From Ampelocalamus luodianensis (lineage: Eukaryota > Streptophyta > Magnoliopsida > Poales > Poaceae), in assembly GCA_036346255.1 (NCBI GenBank), contig CM070632.1, positions 32,452,657 to 32,516,656 on the forward strand: a stretch of DNA of 64,000 bases, written 5' to 3'. The notes under the pieces are model-generated. The model ran no database searches and had not been told where the DNA came from. It was given only the letters and a program-made list of their open reading frames with translations. This document shows positions 1 to 11,700 of the stretch, in pieces (within the stretch, counting starts at the first letter, position 1; each line of letters opens with the position of its first letter). Made by a program: the position numbers and the translations under genes.

Positions 1-1328
1 GAAAGGGGGAGATGGTTCGCGACGCAGCAGGCGTGGAGGCGCGCGCTCGAGGGCCCACCGGACGCGCGGACGCGCGAGAGGCGTCCGCTGCACGAAGCGC
101 TCCGCCGAGATCGTCCGGGCGCGAGCCGGTCTCCGCACGCATCGGACGGCCAGCGAATCCCGGGCGACGTGGACGCGGGAGGGGGCGTGCTTTCCACGAC
201 CTGTTAGTTTTAGTAATATCTCTTATGATGCAAGTACAACTAGGTCGTCAGGCGCGCTACGCTGCGCTCGGCCGTTGAACGTATGATTTTTTGACACAGC
301 CTGTAGGGTGCTTAATATGGCACAATATAACTCTATAAGCAGTGTATGAAACATGAGGAGCAGGACCAACAGAAGTTTGGTATTCGTATTAGGTGAAGTA
401 GGAACCACTCTGTTTTTAATGATACAAAGTCGATAAAAGTAAGCTGTTTTATAGGTATGGTAGCTGTAGTTGTCAGTTAAGTGCTCTACGGATTATTCGG
501 TAATGTACATCGATATAAGTGGGTCAGGCAATCATGGATGCGACAAAAGGAATTGAAAGGCAAAGTATAGATATATCCGACTCAAATAATTAGCGGATTA
601 AAGGAAATCAGTGATTCAAATAGTTAGAATGGATTAGAGGAAAATATTGCATTTCAATGGTACATGTTATGTAGACATATATATTGTTAAAAGGGGATCT
701 CACGGATGGCAAATAAACCTTTTGCCATGCCAAGAAAATGTCGACCAAGAAAGCGGACCGCTCTAACACCGCACTAAGCTTACTAACTACTTTTAAGTTT
801 GTTTATGGAGGACTACAATAATGATAACATTTGTGAAGACTATTACCTCTAAGCACCCGCTAAACAATGGATCTCAGAGATGTACCATAAGTCTGAATGA
901 TGAAAATAACAACAGAAAGTCACAACTCACAATTAATATTTGACAAAACTACGGAAAGCGAAACCATTTTTTTCTAATCCATTTCATGATAACAACAATA
1001 ATAAGTACATATAGATGCAGTGCATTTCTTCACATACCTTAATTGCAACGTGGTCACAATTGGTAGTAGCTGCTTGTGAAATTGCCAATATATGCCTAAA
1101 TAGAAATATCTATAAAAAGTAAGCCAAAAGATATTAAATTAGATTCAGCACATGTCAAAGGATGTTAGGCTATTGTAGACCATCTACAGCTTACCGAAAC
1201 GAGAACACAATAACAATTTGATGCTTTTCAGCTATACCACAGAGCATACATGTCCTCACTTCTTTCTTTTAGCGATACTGATCAAATAATGGTGGTAAGA
1301 ATGGGGACAACATAGCTTGCAGAAACTA
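1..1328. other. No recognisable gene; GC-rich edge then AT-rich spacer
   Basis: The first 280 bases are CpG-rich and hold an open frame with no family resemblance that I recognise. The composition suggests the edge of a gene or transposon whose body lies outside the window. The remaining kilobase is AT-rich with stops in all frames. It lies downstream (3') of the minus-strand SRP40-like remnant and may include its former 3' UTR. No RNA gene or terminal repeat was seen. Confidence 0.4.
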
Positions 1329-1835
1329 TCACTCATCATCTGAATCATTGAACTTAATCGAGTGGGTTTGCAAATAAATTTGCCCACCCCTGTAGGTCCT
1401 CGCTTCTTGTTGGTCTTCTCATGTCTAAAGCTCCTGCAAAGAAAAAATTGAACAATGGTGGAATCAAATTAAGTAGAAATGGAATTACATATAACATTAA
1501 AAAGCATATTAGATTAGGAAAGAAAAGCAAATCAAAAGAAAACAAGAGCGAGTATCGAACCTTCCGCTAAATTGGCCAAGAATCTCTTGTGTCTTTGCAC
1601 CGTACCAAAGTCTGCACCATCCTGTGAGAAGATAAGTACAGATAGGCCACACAAGGTTATTGTCGAGGAATGTTCAAACTTCTATGATCATATAACCAAT
1701 AAACTTGAGAAAAGATAAGCATATAACAATAGGTATTAAGTACCTTAGCCCAATATGAATTATCGTGTAGTCTTTCATCAGCAAATCTAACCACTTCCAG
1801 CTTCACTCTTTGAAATGCATTCAAAGAGTTTTAGG
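1329..1835 (-). pseudogene. SRP40/NOPP140 C-terminal domain pseudogene
   Basis: Three minus-strand exon-like blocks encode the conserved C-terminal domain of the nucleolar phosphoprotein family SRP40/NOPP140, whose members chaperone snoRNPs and rRNA synthesis in the nucleolus and Cajal bodies. Block 1744-1835 reads NAFQRVK...FADERL...NSYWAK. Block 1561-1621 begins DGADFG. Block 1329-1433 reads FRHEKTNKKRG and ends in a GQIYLQTHSIKFNDSDDE-type tail before TGA. GT/AG borders flank all three. Two single-base deletions break the frame: one in the glycine-tyrosine step after DGADFG, one after KKRG in the last block. The first block also has a stop just after its apparent acceptor. No acidic/serine repeat region typical of the family was found upstream. 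I am confident of the domain and of the two frameshifts; a sequencing error at both sites is the alternative. Confidence 0.8.
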
Positions 1836-2155
1836 CTGCAGTGAATGAACATGAAAGGAATAAGAATAACCATAATCTTGTCAATTGCTTAACTACTTAT
1901 GAAATTTCCATATCCAAGACATTGGATAAAGGGTAATTACCAGGATTCAGGGGTTAGTGAGAACTGAAAAGCATAAGACCAATGACGGTGATGATGGCAT
2001 TGGTCAAATTACCTACGGAATATCTATATCCTACACATTGAAAATATCAAATTAGATCAATCTCAGAATATTATAGGTTGTGGTTATATATATTGACTTC
2101 GTATGAGTGTCAAAATCCAAGAAAGAAAAAGGAGAGAAAGAATAATCAGACTTAC

Positions 2156-2560
2156 ATTGAGTTTCAACCAAATGGTGTGCATTAGCACCGGTGACCTTAT
2201 TATCAATTTGATGAGCCTCAATTGGTGCAAGTTTGGAAGGTATGGCTTTTATGTCCTCCTAATTCCATTATACAAACTAACCGATCTCAGAATTATAATT
2301 CTTGTGGGTGAACATGGTGAATAATTTTATTTAAGAATTTAGCTGCCTACCTGTGAATTCACTTTCTTCCTCGGTCGGTTAGCAGTCTTATTCTTTTGTT
2401 GCAATCGGTGCAGGACGAAAAATTTCCAAAAAAAACATGTTATCTTATCTGCTACAAACAGAAAGTCAGTAAAGCCATGATGGTAATTTACCTTGAGTTC
2501 TGAAGCCTTTATTTTAAGCATTGCTTTTGTACACGCAAGGTCATGTTGCAATCCCTTCAG
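2156..2560 (-). pseudogene. Possible shugoshin-like exon remnants
   Basis: A 69-bp minus-strand block at 2492-2560 lies between a good acceptor (ATAACATGCAG) and donor (GTAAAT). It encodes LKGLQHDLACTKAMLK and a few more residues, resembling the end of the coiled coil of plant shugoshins, where an LK-LQHELGC motif is typical. Shugoshin protects centromeric cohesin in meiosis. The next block (about 2351-2405) is basic (KTANRPRKKVNSQ) and ends at a GT donor. A third block (2156 to about 2245) reads LAPIEAHQ...AHHLVETQ and also ends at a GTAAG donor. I did not find the conserved basic C-terminal shugoshin motif or the start of the coiled coil, so this is either a decayed copy or another coiled-coil protein. 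It shares the strand of the SRP40-like remnant and precedes it. Confidence 0.35.
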
Positions 2561-3550
2561 CTGCATGTTATATCATGATGAAATTAAAGAAACCAGAAAA
2601 GAAAGTAATTAAGGAATATGGTTAGCGGGATTATGTAGTCGAATGCAGCAGTGAATTAGGAAGACATACCGAAAGCGACAGGGTCAGCCAGAAGAGCCGT
2701 AAAGTTTCTCTTTTTTTATCTATAGCGTATCTCTATGATTATTAAATAAAAGCAGCAGAAAGTAATATAAATCTATGGTAGTACCCTTTTTTCTAGGCGT
2801 AGGCTACGACTAACGAATCTAGAACAATGAGCATGTATGAAAGTGTGTATACATTATTGCTCAGACATGATGAAGCGAAACATGTATGGAATGACAGGAG
2901 AGCTAATGAAGTGGAGCACTGTTACTACCGGCGCGTACAGGATGTAAATAAACAGTATCAAAGGTAGTAACCGATGGTTTGAGAATAAAAATTATAATCT
3001 AGTAGTACGGTAGGAAGATGTATGGAGATGGAAAAGGCATGCTAGTATTCTATTACAGATCTGAAACCAATGTAAGTATTTCAGGACAAAGCAAAATAAA
3101 TGTCAAAGAAAGGAGATGATGTTGCTGCAGGACTGTGCAGCATGTACTTATATTTCATGCAGGCATGTCCAGCAAAGAGGTAAATATAGGTGAACAGAAT
3201 GGGGCAAACATTCATAAACCTTGAATGTGTATATATAAAGTACCTGTCATCCTAGCAGTTGGCTGGCTCATCTATGTCTAGCTTCCTGATAGTCGAGGAT
3301 TTCTTCTTTTTTTTATATATATCAAGCTTTATGCCAGTGAGATTAGAAAAGGTGCATCAAATACAGTAAGGTGAAATATTTTGTTATTTATGTAAACAGT
3401 AAGAATAGATACCTCGTGTCATCTTTGGAGCTGCGGGAGTTGCTTTCTCGGAGATGTGCGTTTATGATCGCAGTGGCGCGAAGGCTTTGTTGGCATCGTA
3501 AACCAAGAACAAGGATGCTATATGTTAGATTTTTCTTTGTAAATCGCATC

Positions 3551-4285
3551 GAAGATGTCAAGGTAATGATATGATAATAGTTAGGTTCAAAGCATGATAC
3601 TTCCGTAATATGAAGAGATGGTGGTGTCAGGGGGTTTGGCTGGTGTGGCGTCACATCAGATCAAGAAAGGAGACCGGAAAAAATTTAGAAGAACTTGTGT
3701 GAAAGCAATGCAATGCCCCTATTGTTTGCATTGTAAAAACTAAAGATAATGTTTTATTTGTCCGAGCATTTTTTTTCTTGTCAACAAAAGGTAAGATGCT
3801 ATGACCCAATTAATGCAATAAAGTTTCTGTGAATTATTTTAGAGAAATGGACATGCTGTAGGACAAATTAAATGGGAAAGCAAAAACAATACACATTATC
3901 CTTCTATCTGTTGCGACGAAGATGTCAAGGTAATGATATGATAATAGTTAGGTTCAAAGCATGATACCTCCGTAATATGAAGAGATGGTGGTGTCAGGGG
4001 GTTTGACTGGTGTGGCGTCACATCGGATCAAGAAAGGAGACTGGAAAAAATTTAGAAGAACTTGTGTGAAAGCAATGCAATGCCCCTATTGTTTGCATTG
4101 TAAAAACTAAAGATAATGTTTTATTTATCCGAGCATTTTTTTTCTTATCAACAAAAGGTAAGATGCTATGACCCAATTAGTGCAATAAAAGTTTCTGTGA
4201 ATTATTTTAGAGAAATGGACATGCTGTAGGACAAATTAAATGGGAAAGCAAAAACAATACACATTATCCTTCTATCTGTTGCGAC
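3551..4285. repeat. Tandem duplication, two units of about 367 bp
   Basis: The segment starting GAAGATGTCAAGGTAATG at 3551 recurs at 3918 and stays nearly identical, with a few substitutions and one-base indels, up to CCTTCTATCTGTTGCGA. The two units lie head to tail with no spacer. No coding potential was recognised on either strand. Confidence 0.9.
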
Positions 4286-4680
4286 ATTATTCTGAGGATG
4301 TAGGAGCAAAAGGTAAACTTAACATATACATCTATCATAGACAACAAGCAAATAACATAACCTAGATCATTGAAAGAGAATGACAATATCCTCAAGGACA
4401 GCCTGTTGCGATAGGTAAGAACTTACATAAATTAAATTTACCTGACAACGACAATATCCTAAAGGACATGCTTCACTTACCCTACACAATGCTCTCCAAC
4501 AATTAGTGCATTGGTATTAACATGGAGAATCTCCATATGACCATCTGTATGACCCTAAGACTAAAACACTGCCAGATTAAAAAGATTAGAAACAGAATAC
4601 GCAGAAACTAATCTACATGTGATGCATCACTTTGCTGTTTATGAAAGGGGAAGTTTTTTTTATATTTTTCCAAAGAGAGT

Positions 4681-4924
4681 TTCAATCAAATTAGTTCAGT
4701 CTATGTCCTGGTCTAACTAAATTAGGAAAACTCCATACAAAGATGCAGCTGATTTGGTGGACAATAAAATTCCATACAAAGCAAAATTTACAGCATTTGA
4801 GTTTCAATCAAATTAGTTCAGTCTATGTCCTGGTCTAACTAAATTAGGAAAACTCCATACAAAGATGCAGCTGATTTGGTGGACAATAAAATTCCATACA
4901 AAGCAAAATTTACAACATTTCTGA
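4681..4924. repeat. Tandem duplication, two units of 122 bp
   Basis: The sequence starting TTCAATCAAATTAGTTCAG at 4681 recurs at 4803 almost unchanged and ends near AAATTTACAACATTT. The near identity points to a recent duplication. Nothing coding is apparent. Confidence 0.9.
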
Positions 4925-5240
4925 CTTCAAAGGAAGATGTTCGGTTGCTGTATAAGATAAATTATCTTCTATAAAGTAATTTCTAGATGATGTAGAAGTC
5001 ATGTCATGGTGCTGCTACTATCTTGCCTCTGAACAGTGCTAGGCTGGCAAAAGGGCAAACACTAACAATATAGCGCCTCAGAAAACTAATATAACTGAAA
5101 AAAATGAATCGTATCAAGCTAATTGAAGGAGCAACACTAACAATATCAATGTGGTACCAATCAATGTTTACCAAATCAATCTATAGCAAGAATCAAGCTT
5201 GTTCTTCCTCTTATAAGTTTTATTCAACTGGGATTTCTAT

Positions 5241-6003
5241 GAAGCAATTGATCAAGCACCTAGAGTGCACCGCAGAACTGGACATCTACACACAAAAGTA
5301 GGACCTCATACCTGCAATCAATCAGTTAGGGAGGAGCATGATGGAGAACGGTGATGAGCAGGGACCGAACAACCATGAGAAGTTGGGGAGGAGCTGCGGC
5401 CCTAGGCAAGAGCGCCATCTCACCATGTTCGGTGCCATCGGCGTCCCTGCGCCACCAGTGCGCCACAAGCCACGAGGCCGCGTCCCGGCCGTAGGTCGCG
5501 AGCGGGTGAGAAGAGTGAGGAGCAGCGTCGGCTGGGAGGCACCGAGGCAGCTGGGAGGACGTCCGAGGGGCGGTGGCGAGGAAGGGGGAAGACGGAGCGA
5601 GCGGCCGGCGGGAGAGGAAGCAATTGATCAAGCACCTAGAGTGCACCGCAGAACTGGACATCTACACACAAAAGTAGGACCTCATACCTGCAATCAATCA
5701 GTTAGGGAAGAGCATGATGGGGAACGGTGATGAGCAGGGACCGAACAACCATGAGAAGTTGGGGAGGAGCTGCTACCCTAGGCAAGAGCGCCACCTCACC
5801 ATGTTCGGTGCCATCGGCCTCCCCGCCGCCACCAGGTGCACCACTCGCCGCGGAGGCCGGCGTCCCGGCTTCGTAGGTCACAGGCGGCGGGTGAGGAAGA
5901 GTGAGGGAGCAGCGGCAGCTGGAGGGCACCGAGGCGGCTAGGGAGGACGACCGAGGGGCGCGGAGGAAGGGGAAGACGAGGCGGCGGCGGCGGGAGAGGA
6001 AGA
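5241..6003. repeat. Tandem duplication, period 376, with GC-rich minus-strand leader-like block
   Basis: GAAGCAATTGATCAAGCACC begins at 5241 and again at 5617. Each unit carries the same AT-moderate part followed by a GC-rich part of CCG/CCT-rich minus-strand sequence that looks like an exon-1 or 5'-UTR region of a plant gene. The second unit is more diverged in its GC-rich half. On the minus strand this is upstream of the SRP40/shugoshin-like remnants, so the duplicated block could be their former first exon and promoter. That link is inference. Confidence 0.75.
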
Positions 6004-6109
6004 GGGAAAGGAGTGGCGGCGCGTGACGGAAGGAGCGAGAAGCTGAGAGGAGAGACCGAGAGAGACGGGTCGCATTAGGCTCGCGCTGGCTCTTTTTGCC
6101 TCCACTCAA

Positions 6110-7784
6110 GGCGATCTAGCGCGTCCGGCGAATGATCCGACGTTCCGGCTTTCTTGAGTGACGTAGAGGGCGCGAGGAGCCGGCAATCCCACGAACTTTA
6201 ATAAAAGGATAGATACCTCGATGAAGCCACCAAGTCCAAATATAAAGTTTGGAACCAAGTCGGGACCAAACTGGAGAAGTAATTTGGGGATCAAGATGAG
6301 CTCAAATGAAGGAATACATAACTAGAAAGTATTAGATCTCGTCGATAGCTACAATGTGGACTACTCATTTGCATCATTTGGAGTTCGGACGCAAAAATTA
6401 TAGCCTTCGCAAGATTTCTACATGCAACGTTCCGGACAAAGCATTTCGGGAAGTGATACAGTCCGACCATATCGACCGACCGTATAACCCATGCGACGCA
6501 CGACAAGAGCTCCAGAAGCAAGGTTTCGTACCCTTATCCAATGAGAGTTGTTTTGGAAGGTTTCCCATGACTTATCGTTGAAGATTAGAGGCCAAGGAAG
6601 GTCCCTAACTTCATGGGATTTGTTTGCAACAAGATTTGGAAGGAGGCCAAGGCTTTTTGCTCTATAAATATCAGGATTTCTTTGGCCAGCCCTAAGGAGT
6701 CTACAGGAGGCACACATAGGGGTAGGGATCATGTCCACAAGTCCACAAGCCGGGAAGAAGGCTTGGGGGTGGCACCTCCCTCCCTCCTCCTACCATGTAT
6801 CTAGATTAGGTCTTCTGTCCAATAAACTGTTGTTTCTCCTTCTCTATGGGGATCAACGCCACATATTGTGTATTAGATCGGATCATCCATGTACAATCCA
6901 TGTCAAGGAAGTACCTTTACTCATAATCGAATCGAGATGTGTTTTGTTCTTTATACGAATTGATGTTTCTGCTAGTCTTGATCTTACGTGCTATTCGTAA
7001 TGCTAGTGCTAGTGGCCCTAGCACTTGATCTTGGGAATTAGCCACCCGTGTTTGCAAGCATAGACAGGTGATGAGCGGAAGAAGTGACCGGCAAAGTCGT
7101 TGACAATGAAAGTGACAGAGATCGTCCTTTAGAAGCGATTCATCTGAGGAAATCCAAGGATTAGCGAAGGAGTAGGGATTGCGAGTGACAGTAGTCCACC
7201 AAACGGAGTGCTTGAGGAGTAATGGTGAGCTATGATATGAAGCCTAAGGGCTAAGGCATTGGTCTGGTAGTAAGTCAGACGGTCTACACAGTAATTCTGA
7301 GCGGGACAATAGATTCTCCTATACGACGTTTGCCTGCTGAAAATATAATTACGGTGTACCACCTTCAGATTGGTAGAACAAAATATCAGTTCATCACTGA
7401 TCCTTTCGATGCACTATGTGTGGATTGCATTTTATATTTTATTATTATTGTTGTTCTTGGTCGGATCTATCTATGTTTTGGTGCAGAACCGTTGTCCCTA
7501 TGGAGACGATACCTTGGAATACTATGGGGTGAAAGTGTTATACCGATCCTATGCACTTACAAGTCATCAATCCGCTAGCATCCTAAACCTTTATTTTCAC
7601 CACCGCCATTAACCCTAACCTCCGCATCTGTTCATTGATGTTCTCATGCTAGCACATTATGAGAGTAGTTAGTGTGAGTACTTGTACCGCAAGAAATATT
7701 TCTATGTATTAATGCTCAGTTTGATGTCATATGTGAATACTAGCTTTATAGATTTGTTCAGCTGTTGTAGTCCTGTGAAGAACA
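6110..7784. other. Intergenic; possible LTR-like fragment, no gene recognised
   Basis: A TATAAATA box occurs at about 6663 in a setting (TATA, then a CT-rich stretch, then an AATAAA-like signal near 6821) that resembles a plant LTR promoter and R region. I could not find matching TG...CA ends, a target duplication or a second copy in the window. The short open frames here are not recognisable. Confidence 0.25.
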
Positions 7785-7934
7785 AGTTTTATTATTTAAC
7801 CTCTTTTTTAATTTATTTTTATTAATAACCCTTCACCAACTTTATTTTCAAATCTTATCCTTTTAATCACGTCACCATCAGTGGTGTGGCAAAACAACAC
7901 TACCACGCCACCACTAGTAGAGTGACAAGGTTTG

Positions 7935-9021
7935 TGATGAGGGCATCCCTACGACACTTTCTTCTCCTCCACCTAATGCTCAAGATATACGCATCGAGTT
8001 GCCGACTAGACCAATTACAAGAGCATGTGCCAAGAAACTACAAGATCAGGTAAACTTGCTCCTTAATGAACATGTCAATAATTTTAACAAGAATTTTATA
8101 CTATCTAAAATAGTGTTTTGATTGTGCTCAGGTTTGAAGATTCAACGATCAAAGGAGAAGTTGTTGTTCATGACGATGGTGAGGATATGTGCAAGATGAG
8201 CTGCATGCTAGTCCATAACTTGGTGGAATTCAAGAGGGCGGCAAGGAATAAAGAAGGTCGCATGCATAGCAGATTTAATGGAGAGTTAAAAGGAAGGTTA
8301 ATGTGGTGTCCCTGCATGCTGAATATGCGTGTGGAATTCCTTGCATAGCAGTTTCGGGAGGAATAAAGGAGGCTATCAAGAAGAATTCAGAATGACTTTC
8401 CAAAAATCCAAATTTGTTGCTGATTTCCAATCCGCATTAAACTAGGCATTCAAACCGCATTAATTTAGGATGCAATATTTTATTAGCTTTTTAATTCAGA
8501 ATTTAAACAAGGGAAGAGAGGGGGATTCGGTCAATGGGCTTTCCTTTTTTAATTGGCCGAATCCACATGGGTTTCTTTTCCTAGTTCGAAGTCAAAGGGG
8601 AGAACTTCCATCCGATTGGGATAGGAGTTGGTCAAAGTTGGCCGACCTACAAGGCGGGAGGAACCCCTATGTATTCAGAGCATTGCTCATTGTAAAAGGA
8701 CAGATCAACTTTGAGTAAAGAATTGGACACAAGTTTTTACATGTTCTTTCATATTAGAATTTCATGTGAGGATTTTTAAGAGAGAATTAAGCCATCCATT
8801 GTTCATTCTATGATACAAGGTCAAGTTTGTTTTTTCGCTGGGAATTGAGGGCTTAGCGATCTCCGCTCGTGGTCTAGCGGTGATCATCCCAGTGCGTGTT
8901 GACGAATATCCATAGAGCTGCAAGTCCGTGCACTAGCGCATGGTGTACAACTGAGCGTTATTCGTCATCAAGCACTATTTATCTACTGTTTTACTTGAGA
9001 AGATCGGACTACCCCGTATCA
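7935..9021 (+). repeat. 5' LTR of the gypsy element
   Basis: 1,087 bp, TG...CA, matching 12742-13807. Its first 150 bases carry the last codons of pol (ITRACAKKLQDQV), because the pol frame runs into the LTR in this family. The open frame at 8118-8348 is an LTR shadow repeated at 12926. Confidence 0.92.
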
Positions 9022-9024
9022 TCA

Positions 9025-9035
9025 TGGTATCAGAT
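9025..9035 (+). promoter_or_regulatory. Primer binding site, initiator tRNA-Met type
   Basis: TGGTATCAGA lies three bases after the 5' LTR end and matches the complement of the initiator tRNA-Met 3' end (TGGTATCAGAGC) in its first ten bases. This is the usual primer for many plant LTR elements. Confidence 0.8.
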
Positions 9036-10219
9036 TCCAGGCCACTCGTTAGAATCTCTTTTTACCTGTACTTTAGTAGATTGTTTTTCTCTCCTATGCA
9101 CCGAAAAAGCCACCCAAAAAATATCGTCTTTTGTTGTAGTTTAATTCAGTATTTTTAGTGCATTTTGTTAGGTCTTAATCCACTCGTTCATTGTGTTTGC
9201 TGGTCGTATTCCGTTCGTGTCACTTTTTGTTTTCCCCTTCCACAAATTTTGTGATCATACTTGATCCCTGTTATTAGTGCAACAAAACATTACTTATATC
9301 TAGTGAATTGCACATTATTTTTCTTCGTGAACCTATCTGTCCGTTCGCGAACCTTTAGTACCTATTGAGACTAGTTTGTTGTTGTGCTCAAGGGACTGCA
9401 CATAGGATATTTTTTGGGACGCCAAGTTGTTCGCATCTTGGTATTGTTCACTTTTGGATACTGTTCACGTTTTGGTGCTGTGCATGTTTTGGTAGCATCT
9501 TCTGTTCACGTTTTGGTAGTTCATAGTGGTCGTGAGAAAAAGAAAAAAAAAACAAAGTACAAAACGGTTTTCTATAGTCGGCCGTGAAAACAAAAAAAAA
9601 AGGAGCGCGGACAAAAAAAGGCAGAGAACAAACAAAAAAAGAACAAAGGAAAAAGTTTCGGCCACAGTGTTAAATTATTTTGTTGGAGTTTTTTTATATA
9701 TATTTATATCTGATACTGTTTATGTACCATAATTTTGAGCAATCTTGTACTCTCATATACAATTTTTGAGTATTAGCTAGTATCTCTCCTTGAACTGTTG
9801 CAATACGAGTGTTCGCCTCTGTACAAATTTGTTCTTTTTATTGCTCATTCTTTTGATTGCAATAGTCCCACTATCGTTGTGCGTGTGTTGTTGTCTACTC
9901 CTCACTTATATTTATCGATCAGCAATTAGGCCTTGTGCGTCTCGTTTGGGTTACTACTTAGCTCGACAATCTTCAATTCTAAATTTGTTAGGTTGTTTTC
10001 CTCACCTAGCTCTATCAAAAACATCTGTATCATGCATTAATTGTCGTTTTTGGTATTCGCTCACACAATCATTGTCGGTCATTCCTTGCTACGAGTGTAA
10101 ATTTGCACACTTAATTTACTTCGGAACGATCAAACTTGTTTTGTTTCAGAACAGTAGTTGAGAGATCCTCACTTATTTTTTACATATATTTTTATTTAGT
10201 ATTTTTTTCTACTGTGACT

Positions 10220-11700
10220 ATGTCAGGAAGCGAGCATGATAAGGATCTTGACAGCAACCTTACTGATCTGGTCACCAAGATGCACTACTTTACACTTCGT
10301 GCCACGCTTCGGGATGAGTTCCGGACTGAGGTCGACCAGTACACGGCGACCTTGGGTGTTTCCAAAACAACTTGGATGGCCTAGGGACAAATTTTCAGAA
10401 GCTGTCTGTGACCGTCGACGGCAACCACAAGATACTGCTCGATGCTATTGCCAAGCTCACCACTTTGATGCAATTGGGTACACATGGCGATGCAGTGAGT
10501 GCACACCTCTCGTACGAGCCGCACTACGAGACGAATACGGATGCTACCACTAGACGGCAGCGTGAGGATGAACCACGCCAACGACAACTCGATGAACAGA
10601 CACGTGTACGCGAGGCGACACAACAACATCATGCTATCGCCAAGGTCACGGCGTGTCCCCCTGCACAAGGGCGCGGCCGTGGCAACGACACTGGAGGAGG
10701 CAGCGCCCACCTAGGCATCAACGATGGCGTCCATGATGGCGCCTATGGAGGCACACACGATGGCGCCTATGGGGGTGCCTACTATGGCGCCAATGGAGGA
10801 GGTCGTGACAACCGCCACGATGACGACGACGGTGACGAGTCCGTCTTCGCCGACTACTTGCCATGCCGTCAATATAACCAGTATGCACGCAATCGTCAGC
10901 ACGATGATCTGGTTGCAAATCCCAAGTTTACAATGCCGTCCTTTGAGGGTACTACAGAGGTGGAGGTTTATATTGCATAAGAGTTGAAAGTTGATAAGTT
11001 GTGCCACATGAACCGCTATTCTGATTAGCGCAAGTTGGATCTTGTCGTTGCTGCTTTGGACGGATGTGCTGCTACATGGTGGGAGTGTTGTGTGCAACAG
11101 CGTATGAGGTGACACGAGCCACGTGTTGTTACATGGGATGAGCTGGAGTGACAGATGCACGCACGCTTTGTACCTACACATTACAAGCGCTTGCTGCATG
11201 AGAAGCTGATTGGGTTACGACAGGGTTTGAAATCAGTTGATGAGTATTATAAAAGATATGGAGCATATTATCATCCATGTTGATGTGCGTGAGAATGAGG
11301 AACAAGTGATGGCTCGTTTTCTTGCTGGGATGAATTATGCTATTCGGCGGATTGTTAATCATCATCAATACAATAACATGATCGAATTGATGCATCAAGC
11401 ATGTGAGGCTGAGAAACAGGTAATTGAAGATGCTAAGTATGCTACACAACAACGTTATTTAGTGAGCACGGCACCTCCATACTACATGGGACAGCCCGGC
11501 AAACCCGCTCCATCTAGGGGCAATTCAACAATGTGTAGTTTAGCACAGAGGAAAACATATAGTACGCCGTCACCGGCGCGCCGACCACTGGTGCCCGCTG
11601 CTAGCGTGGCATCCTCGATGGGTTCTATAGGTTGTTCACGTGATATGACATGCTACAAGTACAAAGGAATTGGTCATTAAAATAAAGATTGCTCAAATAA
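10220..11700 (+). pseudogene. gag remnant of the gypsy element
   Basis: The capsid polyprotein frame starts at ATG 10220 (MSGSEHDKD), stops at 10383 and continues in another frame from about 10372 to 10980. That second part has a GGAYGG/HDGAYGG-like low-complexity repeat near 10725-10800. The capsid core follows with several in-frame stops, including a WDELE-type segment near 11140 and FLAGMNYAIRRIV near 11310. A zinc-knuckle remnant near 11650-11690 reads CYKYKGIGH then a stop and NKDC: the second cysteine is tyrosine and one residue is a stop. The family would package element RNA in cytoplasmic particles; this copy is broken. Confidence 0.8.

Noticed and set aside
12..278. 88-codon open frame in the GC-rich left edge
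   Set aside because: Low-complexity Arg/Ala-rich translation, as expected from GC-rich sequence, with no recognisable domain.
8118..8348. Open frame in the 5' LTR, repeated at 12926-13174
   Set aside because: It lies wholly in the LTR, differs between copies without regard to codon position, and has no family match.
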